From NCBI GenBank assembly GCA_011763485.2, contig JAANSK020187766.1:1-24751 (forward strand): DNA of 24,751 nucleotides, given 5' to 3'. Of this stretch, positions 1-9,800 are shown piece after piece. Under the pieces are notes generated by a model. That model was not told where the DNA came from. It was given only the letters and a program-made list of their open reading frames with translations, and did not search any database. The DNA comes from Isoetes engelmannii (taxonomy: Eukaryota > Streptophyta > Lycopodiopsida > Isoetales > Isoetaceae). The stretch's first letter is position 1. Every line of letters starts with the position of its first letter. A program made the translations under genes and the position numbers.

Positions 1-190
1 ACATTTTTCCATTGCTTTCTTGCCAATCCTGGTCCCCACACTTGGCACCCATACAAAATGACTGGTTTTACTAAAGCTGTGTACAAATGACGCTTCATAG
101 TCCAGTCTCATAAGTGAATTCTGTTGCACTTAATTTGCATAGCAAAAAGGGCTTTTCTGCTAATGACACGTAGAGTCTATGAGACCAAAT
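1..190 (-). mobile_element. LINE C-terminal fragment, runs off the window
   Basis: The reverse strand reads YTALVKPVILYGCQVWGPG at about 15-90, the post-RT motif (LVxPVLLYGCEVWG) of this LINE type. Weaker similarity continues upstream to about 190. The remainder would lie left of the window. It sits in the upstream maspardin intron. Confidence 0.7.
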
Positions 191-722
191 ATGTACAAAA
201 GAGAGATTAGAGCAAGCAGTGCTGACCTCTTTGTTTGCATGGCACCTTCAAGCGTGTCTAGACGGAAAAAATAGATCTATTCAAAGCGATCAATTGAGAT
301 CTATAAACATTCAGCATCCCTACATATGTGTTGAATTCAGACGGGAACTTTTCTTAGCTATGGTTGAAATCAATGAATGGAATCGTGATAAAATACAGAG
401 GACTTTTGCAACCTGCTTTTGTCATGAGGCAATGGGTTTGAGGATGTTTCTGGATATATTTGCAGAACACATGCGCAAGAATATCAGCATTGAGCAGATA
501 TGAGGAGGGCATATCTGCACAAAGACAATTAAGACATTAAATAGGCCTTGGTAATCAGACGGGGCCTTCGCAGAATGTGCAAGTATGCTTTGGGAGAATC
601 TTTGTGTTAATACATCTCAATTAATAATAATCTTTCTTTCTTGCGACGAATTTGGACTTTTAATACTTTTTATATGTGGGAGGGAATAGCTTTTAAAAAG
701 GATGTCCATGAATTTATTTCAG
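191..722. other. Intronic sequence without recognised gene
   Basis: This is the 3' part of an upstream maspardin intron, ending in a polypyrimidine-rich acceptor at 722. A 94-codon open frame at 219-503 has no recognised similarity and I treat it as chance. Confidence 0.6.
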
Positions 723-821
723 GGTTATCGCGTGATTGCTGCAGATGCCCCGCCAGTTTGGAGTCACCAGGAATGGGTTAACTCTTTCGAAAAGTTTCTG
801 GATATGGTCAATGTTCACCAT
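723..821 (+). CDS. SPG21: Maspardin exon (beta-strand/helix before nucleophile elbow)
   Basis: The exon has 33 codons and runs from GYRVIAAD to FLDMVNVHH. The acceptor is a T-rich tract ending TTTCAG at 722 and the donor is GTGAGT at 822. Phase is 0 at both ends. It corresponds to the human stretch beginning GYRVIALQYPVYW, so the missing upstream exons should encode about 70 residues. Confidence 0.92.
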
Positions 822-3800
822 GTGAGTCCCTTTTTCATATGATCTGCTCGAGTTACATCTTTGAATCTCTGTTTCTGTGGAGTTGTTGTTTGTAAAGCTG
901 CGTCATGTTTAATTTAAGCCTGCCATCTACAAAATGTTGTTTGGATTTTGCGATGCTGTTTATATTTATCTGATTAAGTTAATATGGGGACCTTTCTGAT
1001 ATTATAAGCTGTGAAAGGATGATGGAGTGACTGTGCAGCCATGGTTGGTGGCTGATTTCTTGAGATTTGTGTAGGTTCATTTGTATGGATCTGGCATTGG
1101 GGGATTTTTGGCACAGTTCTTTGCACAATGTCGTCCCAGGAGAGTAAAATCACTATTGCTATCGAATACATTTTTGGACACACGCCATTTTGCAGCTTCA
1201 ATGTCGTGGACCTCTTTGTGAGTGTGATAGTAGAGATTCTATAATAGTCGGATAACTTAACCGTCTTTGTGAGTCAGATATATCTCAGTGTTCTTGAACA
1301 GGAATTAAATCTGGCATAATATTTTGGCAGGATAAATTGGGCTCCAGAATTTCTGCTAAAACGGTACATTTTATCAGGAATTCGTGATGGACATCAGGAC
1401 CCTTTAATAGCAGACTCTATAGATTTCGTTGTGGACCAGGTGCATGCAGTTTCATGTGTCAATTTTGCTTCTAAATAGTTATGCTAGCTATGTGAAACGT
1501 CTGGAACATAAAAAAAATGCAAGAAGTTTTTCATGTCCAAAAACTGGCAGCGAACTAGTTACTGGCTTGCATTCCGTGGAATATATATATACTTAAGCTA
1601 CTTCGTAAGTGTGTTGTGTATGTTACATCTAAATAAGAACTATGGCCATGTGACCTAAAAGGTGGTCAAACGACCGATTTCCTTACGACTTAGAAATTGA
1701 TTGCCTTATATATGATAAGTGATGAATAGAAGTGTTGCTATTTGGTAAAAACAAGGTTATAAGTGATAGGTGAAGAGCGACCTATTTTGACATCGAAGTA
1801 GCCCGAATGACTTGGAAAGATCATGATAGACTCTTTTCTAGAAATGCTATTGCAAATGTACTTATATTCGAGTTTTAAACAATTATTATGTTTCAAAGTA
1901 ACAGGGTACATTAGATTACATTTCTTAGGCTGAAACATTAGGCAAAACCTTATAATGAAATATAGAAGTGATGACTATTAGCAGATTTCATAAGTATTAC
2001 AGCAGGCCAAGTAAGTCTTACAGGCAGAGTACTGAGGTAGCAGGTTGTCTCAGATTTACAGGTTGATGTATAGGGATCAAATGAATGCGATTATGGATCT
2101 TATGAAGGGACACTTGTGCTTTTAGGGAGAGTTGTTCAAGAATAGTGAAGGGAAACTGCTGTTCTGTGTAATGGCAACGGTCAAGGAAACTTGAGCTTGA
2201 AAGAAGGAAATAAAGAAAGAGTTTTTTAATGTCTAGGGGAGACCGTTAGGGTCTATGGGACCAAATAAATAGGAAGTCTCTAGGAGCATTCTCCTTTTAT
2301 AAGTGTTAGTTAAATCTAGCAAAATAGAAAGAGTAAAACTTAGTGATAAAGCTTCAGTGATTCTGTATCCTACGAGTATATTAAATCCGCCCACTTATAG
2401 CGCTAGTTAAATTTAGCAAACTAGAAAGACTAAAACTTAGTGATAAAGCTCATCAGTGATTCTGTATCCTACAAGTTCATTAGTGCACCCACTTATAGGG
2501 CCTGAACTTTTTGGCCATTTTCTCCCCCACCGAACCCGTCTGAATACCTATTATTGTTTGATGATACTGGATCAAGTATGAAAAAAGAGGCCTGCAAAGT
2601 ATGGTTAAACTTGGTCTGGGGAGCATTTCTATCTGCTGGCATTGATCTTGGTATTCAAAAACGTCCTTGAGCCAAATACATCTTCACAGGACTCAAAATA
2701 GAAAGTTTATCTACTACAACACGTCATATTGAGATATGGTTTGCAAGAAATATCAAGGCAGAAATTTTCTATGGTCATGATGTTAGTTAGTGGAGGAGTA
2801 AGAGGAGAGGCAGATATCAGCACCGACCGAAGAGAAGATTATTGTATTCAAAAACGTCCTTGAGCCAAATACATCTTCACGAGACTCAAAATAGAAAGTT
2901 TATCTACTACAACACGTCAACACCTATACTTGCTTTTTCATATATACTAGTACATTATGTACATACACATTTGCACCATTAACTAATAGTCTAACAAATT
3001 CTCCCCTTAATGTGCAAATGCTGTCGCGCGATCAATGCCGCAGGTTATTTTAGAAAATGTGTTGATGAAACCACTCCAAGACGCTGCCTCAGATCCTCGA
3101 ACTTTGTCCTAGAAAGGCTCTTTGTCAAAATATCAGGCCCTGGAGGACGAGCAAGTCCCCCTCTTCAGAACTGGGGAAGTGACTCTGCCAATGGACTCAA
3201 AACACGCAATATGTTTCGTTCTGCTATGAAATACTGGATTTTTAGTCATGTATACGCTGCTCATGTTATCACAGTAAATAATCACTGGCTCTTGTTGGCC
3301 AAATCCCAGGTTGGCTAGCAACTTGCTTAACCACATGACTTCACAAGCTGCTGCAGAACAAGCCTTGTATTCAGCCTCCGTTGAACTTATAGACAGACAC
3401 CGTATCTTGTTTCTTGCTCAACCAACTTACCGCAGCTGATCCAAAATTGAACACATATGCCCCTACGACCTCTTATCATCCACGCATCCTGTGTGATTAG
3501 CGTCACAATAACCCTGCAGCTGAAAGTTGCTGAATTTATCATAATTCAGCCCATAATTCAATGTACCTTTAAGATACCTTAGAACTTGTTTGACAGCCAT
3601 CCAATGAGTTACAGTAGGTTTGGACATAAACCTACTCAAACCCCTACAGCATAAAAGATGTCAGGCCTCGTGATTGTCAAATATATAAGAGATCCAACGA
3701 GCTGATTATATATATTCCTGTCAAATGATTCTGCTTTGTCAAATTTACAGTCTTAAACCAATTTCAATTGGCGTGGCCAATGGCTTATATCCTTCCATAT

Positions 3801-6800
3801 GAAATTTCTTCAAAATCTCATACGCATACTTGCTTTGAGAAAGAAAAATTCCTGCATCATGCTGCCATACCTCTATACCAAGAAAATAATGCAGGAGCCC
3901 CAAGTCCGACATTTCAAACTCACTTACAAGCATTGCTTTCACTTCTGAAATTTTTCCAACAGAATTACCTGTAATTATAAAATCATCAAGATAAATGACG
4001 ACTATCAGAATTTCAGTACCATTCAACTTCACGTATAAAGTGATCTGTGTCACTTCTCCCAAAGCCCTTACGCACAAGGACATCATGAATTCTGCTGTAC
4101 CAAGCACGAGGTGCTTGTTTCAAACCATACAATGATTTTTCCAATTTACAAACGAATGATTCTTTACCTGGCATCTCGAAACCTAATGGCTGCTCCATGT
4201 AGACCTCCTCCTCGAGGTTGCCATGTAAGAATACATTTTTTACATCCATTTGATGTAATGGCCAACTTTGATTTGCTGCTAAGGCAATGATGGTTCTCAT
4301 TGTTGGCATTTTTGCAACGGGAGCAAAGGTTTCTTTGTAATCTATTCCTTCCCTTTGCAAGTAACCTTTTGCGACCAGTCTTGCTTTGTATTTATCTATG
4401 CGAAATCGGCTGTATATTTGACTCTATAGACTCATTTTGAACCTATTGCATGCTGATTTTGTGGTTTAAGAACCAACATCCAAGTATGGTTTTGCATGAG
4501 AGCTTTGTACTCTTCATTCATTGCATTTTGCCATTCTTGGCATTTGGCAACTTCTTCATATGAAGAAGGAAGCGAAGCATTCAAAATTTCTGTCATGAGA
4601 GCAAAATTACAATGCTCTTGTTCTTCACCTCTCGTTTTACTCCACGTGGGAGGTGGAGAGTACCATGAAGGAGCTGAAAACTGTAAATCAGACTTTGCTT
4701 TCTGATTTTTAACATCTGTACCATTATTTTTACTTGGCTGTCCAGTACTTGTACTTATCTGATCTGCAGATTTTTTGTAATACCAAAATTCTTCACCAGT
4801 TTCATCTTTAAACGTGACAATTTTGCTTTCCTTACTTTGATCCGGGGCTTGCGGCTGATCCCGGAGAGTCTCAAGAACATCCTCAAATGTTGGAAAAGGA
4901 TCCTCCCCTTGATCCATGGATGATAGAACAGCGAATCCATCATTCTTTTCATCAAAAGTGACTTTTCGGGATATGATCAACTTCTTATTTATCGGATCCC
5001 ATAACTTATAGGCTTTACTCTTTTCACTGTAGCCAACAAATACACAAGGGATGGCTCTATCATCAAACTTAGATTTATAATTCAGATCGCATGCATAGGC
5101 CTTACATCCAAAGACTTTCAAATGCTTTACTGTTGGTTTGACACCTGTAAATGCCTCCTACGGAGTAGTGTCATTTAGAGCCTTTGTTGGTGCTCTATTA
5201 ATTAAGTACACTGCAGTTTCTACTGCTGCTGCCCAAAAACTTCGAGGTAAACGCTTACCTTTCAATCATGTGCAGCTAGGGGCGCATTTGCTGCCTCCTA
5301 GAGATGTTACATAAACATAAAAAAAGAAAAACTAAAACAATAAAAATCATGAGACTTTTGTCTTCTTGGCCACTGGCCCAAAGTGCGAAGTGATGCCAGA
5401 CTTGTCCTCTCTTTTTTGAAAGGACTGCTGCTTATGTTTTTCCTTTACTGCCCGCTTTCTTCTCCCTGACACTTCATGGTTACCCCTCTTGGAATCGGAT
5501 TAGAAGGTCCAGGAAGGGCACCAGACTTCCGTTTATCATTAGTATCATCTCCTATGAGAAAGAGGGTGATCTTCCTTTGTGTAAGGTCCTTTTCCTGTCC
5601 AGCTCTTCCATCAGCCCGCTCCTTCAACAGATTTCTTCTATGAACAGTCATTTGATGGAGGACAAGAGCTATACATTTCCGATCCTCATATCTGATGATT
5701 TTTGAGAGGGAAGTAGGTTCCTGAAACAGGCAATGGAACCTGCCCCATATTTTATAATAGACTGGACATGTAAAGATGAACTGTTCCTCAGACTCAATCA
5801 CATTCAGCTGACATAATTTACGGATCCTCTTTGAGCGCTCGACCTTAGGTCTAATCGCACGGCCAACCTCAACCTCAAGCTGATGAGATGATATACTGAG
5901 CTGACCAATAGCATATCTCACTTTATGTGCAAGGTGTATATTCAGATACACTGGTCGCTCGATGAAACCATCTTCACTGATCTCAAGGAAGTGATCTTTG
6001 TAAACCACTTGGAGTTACCCAAGTGCTTGATATTTATAAAAGTTCCAGATCGTGTCGGATAATATGATTCTTATCCTTTTGAAGTCTCTTTTTAAGTTTA
6101 GGATTAACCGCCGTATTGGCTGCAGCCATGTTACATTGAAAAGGAAGCAAGGTGTCCAAACGACATCCCAAAGAGGCAGCCCGTTGCGATGCCTTTGCGT
6201 ACCAACATTCTTTAACTCCCTTTTCAGCCAACCGTTTGGAAGCCTTGAGGGCAATCCATGGAAGCCTGTTTTGACCTTGTTGCGAGTGCCTAAGCTGGTG
6301 CAACTTATGCAAAAAGGACACTAGCTGGAATGCTGCATCCAGCTGAAGAGGGGTGGCTGAAAATTCTGCTAATACGATTGGATGCGGCACAGAAGCTTTA
6401 CTCATAATCATTCTGGACAGAAAATAGATTTGCAGTCTCTCTATTTGAGCCCATTCCTTGGCTGTCATGTCCAACCCCCATATCAAGCCTCCATATAGAG
6501 CGGCTGGCCTAACCAGGAAGTTAAAAAGATGAAGCTTTGCTGGGACATCCTGAAAATCCGCTTGGAAACATTTTCTTTCTCGCATTGCTAGCGAGGATAT
6601 CCTTTTGTGAGTCGTGCATATGCTGCATCTTTCATGCTAAAGATGGGGCCCTTAAATTGCACACCCAAGTAAGTATAATGAGAGACCACTTCCACTTGTT
6701 GATCCATGAAGAAGAAGGGGCTGCGGTGCATGCAAGCCCGTGATGTGTTAAAAACCATCACTTTTGTTTTGTCCAAGTTCACACTGACCTTGCTGCAAGG

Positions 6801-9800
6801 TCCCAAGCTATGTAGAAAAGACACTAACTGGAATGCTGCATCCAGTTGCAGAGGATTGGCTGAAAATTTTGCCAACGTTATTGTATGCCCACAGATGCTT
6901 TGATCATAATCATTTTGGATAGAAAATAGGTTGGAAGCCTCTCTATCTGAGCCGATTCTTTGGCTGTCATGCCTATCCCCCACATCTGAGCCCCATAAAG
7001 CAGCTGGTATAACCAAGGTATTGACAAGATAAAGTTTTGCTGGGACATCTTGAAAGCCCGCTTGGAATTTTGTCTTTTCTAGCATTACAAACGAGGCATA
7101 TCCTTTTGTGAGCCTTGCATATGCTGCATCTTTCATGCTATAGATGGGATCCTTAAATTGTACGCCCAAGTATGTACAATGAGAGACCACTTCCACTGGC
7201 TGCTCCATAAAGAAGAGGTTGCAATGCATGCAACCTCGTGACTTGTTGGAAACCATCACTTTTGTTCCGTATAAAGAAGGATGAATATGCACACCTCAGC
7301 TAAAGTCGACCCATCACCTCCAAGTTCTGCTACAAAGCTTTCCAGCTCATCAATGTACAAACCATGGAGCGTAGGAGAGCTGTTTATATCATTGACCAGC
7401 CTAAGCTTTATAATAGACAGTTTCAGTTGGAAGATTAGCAGCATTGGAAGAATTGTCAACAGTGGAAGTATACCTGCAACAGTTGGAATAACAACTCTAC
7501 ATGAGAAGGCCCTGCAGAATAGTCACCTTGGATATCAGGTGGAACATTTTCGTCTTACAGCCCCCCCTCTCAACGTGGCACAGATCCAAACCATAGAATC
7601 TGAAAATCAAGGGCGGAGATGCATGCCACGTTAGATGGGGGGCTGCAAAACGAAAACTAGCCTATCAGGCCTACTGTCAAGTGTATCAATGATGACCTTG
7701 TCATCCTCAATGGTAATAGAATTGTAAAAATCCTTAGAATAGACTGCATCCTCAATGGAATGTACACATCGAGATGCAAAGACATGCTTGGTAACAGGAT
7801 CAAAACATCTTTGTCGTTCCATATTAGTAGGATATCCAATGAAGTTGACCTTTATCTTTCACCCTGCTTTGCAGCAATTCTATAGGAATAGTAGCAAATC
7901 CTAGGCAGCCAAAAAACACTAAGATTAGACACATCTGGTTTAGTGCCATGTAGAGTATCAGAAAGTGGTTTAAGTTTAATGGCCTTAGGAGCCCTGTGTT
8001 GGAGTTAGTAAACTAAAGCGTTAATGGTTAGCTAGGTTGTTAGATGGGTGACAAGTGTCGCCATACATGTACACGCAAGTATGGTCATGTAAGTCCAAAG
8101 AGTTTGTTAGTTTGTTAGAATAGAGACGGTAAACTCATGTATAAGTAGCTACTTGATCAATGCAAGTTTATCTCAGTTTTGTGTATCTTGCCCTCTGTAC
8201 TAGCATCTTATTTGTGCTTTTACGTTCCTTATCACCCTGTTACACAAATAAGCAGCAGTTAGAACTGCTTCAGCCCAAAGTTGTGGAGGTAATTCCTTAT
8301 ATTTGAGCGAGCTTCTCATCAAATTTATAAGGGTTATATATTTTTTTATTCTGCCAGTCTATTTTGAGAGTATGCATAAGGTACAATCAACTCCCTATGA
8401 TCCCCTTTATTGAACATAGGCCTATATTCTTGAGAGATGTATTCCTTGGCATTATTAGGCCTTAGAGCTTTACTTGTGGTAGAAAACTCATTTTGAACTT
8501 GTATACCAAGTGTTCTGAAAATGTCAAAAGCTTGAGACTTGAACTTTACTGGAAAAATCCATGTATATCTACTGAAAACATCCACAATAACAAGAAAGTA
8601 CCTATTGCCACCAAGTGATTCTAAACGTAGATGCCATTATATCTCAATGAAGTAGTTCCAATGGTGGTTCCAAGTAGTTCCAGTCAGTATAGTTAGACCT
8701 TGTACCATGTTCAACTTGGATGCTGAAAGGCAGGGAGATGATTATGACCAAAACGTGCATGCCATAAAGATTCTGCTGTTCGAGGCACTAAGGGAAGATT
8801 CATATGAGACTGCTTGACAATGTGACTTTTGAAGAATCTCAATATAAACAATTCTTCCATCGTTGAAATAACCTTTCGCAATAGTTCCAGGAGTTAAAGG
8901 TCAACGAAATCCAAAGTTTTATGAAGAATATGAACCAGGCCATCAGCCCCTCCCAAAGACAAGCTTTCTGCTGTAAGTTCTGTGCAGTAACAGTGAGGAA
9001 CTGCAATTCCTCACTTTCAACATTAAAGATATGGGCACCGCAGTAGAAGAATCAATCTGTATTGTTTTGTTTGGCCTCCTTGTGTTTAAAGATTTCAGCG
9101 ACGTCCTTGAGTTGCAATCACGCTTCTTTTTACCACAGTACCAGCAAGTGAATGAAGTCTACTTCTAGATATACATACGAGTTGAAGCTGATTAAAAGTT
9201 GTAATGATTTCATCGTGCAATTTAGAAACACTAAACTCTCAGGGCAAACCTTTGAGAGCATATTGTATAAGAGACAGATCTATCATGATATCACCTGCTG
9301 CAAGATATTTTTCCCTCAAAGCCATCAACTGCTGCAAATAATCTCGCATATTAGTGCATGTTTCTAACCTGAGATTATCTGACTTTGAATACCAAGTTGT
9401 TGGCCTTCACCTGCCTGAGTACAATTCTTATGTCAGAAATCATATGCCGTGGTGAAAGAAGTATAACCTCTTAACATCTCTCTGAAAATGTACGTATAAG
9501 ATGATTCACCAGCCTTTTTGGAAAACAATTCTAAAACCTCTGAGATTGAGATTAGTTTCAAAAGCATCTTGCCAGGTGAGGTAATTATCAATATCTAACA
9601 CAGGGTGTGTAAAATATTGATTTTATCAGTAGCCATTGAAGAAGGAGATCCAAGTCGTATATTATGAAAGAAGAGAATACAGAGCAGGTATGCCAATTTA
9701 AACAAATAAACAGAATGCTGAGACAGATCGACACAGATCTGGCTTATAAGACAAAGAATTGGAACTCCTAATAGAAATACGTCTGGGAATTCAATCCTTG

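Larger units (their letters stand above)
2651..5265 (-). mobile_element. Copia fossil B: 3' LTR plus pol (integrase end, RT, RNase H), 5' part lost
   Basis: Read on the reverse strand, the order is: integrase C-terminal region (RAPTKALNDTTPYEAFTG, KVFGCKAYA, VFVGYSEKSKAYKLWDP) at about 4970-5262; Copia RT (ETFAPVAKM, HQMDVKNVFLHGNLEE, SLYGLKQAPRAWY, then the DLGLLHYFLGIEV block) at about 3745-4400; and RNase H (YCDNMSSVYMTKNPV) at about 3130-3560. A polypurine tract AAGGGGAGAATT at about 3000-3011 is followed by an LTR start TGTTAGAC at 2996. The inner LTR limit is uncertain and I take it to reach at least 2651. The element is clearly a fossil with many breaks, and its gag half and 5' LTR are absent. 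The left-hand boundary of the coding part abuts LINE sequence at about 5265. Confidence 0.87.

Noticed and set aside
219-503. 94-codon forward open frame upstream of the first visible maspardin exon
   Set aside because: It lies in an intron, matches no maspardin N-terminal sequence or other family I recognise, and starts in a composition like its surroundings. Probably chance.
2651-9640. Copia A and Copia B as two halves of a single element split by the LINE
   Set aside because: Both contain the same post-integrase region in different sequence, so they are separate elements.
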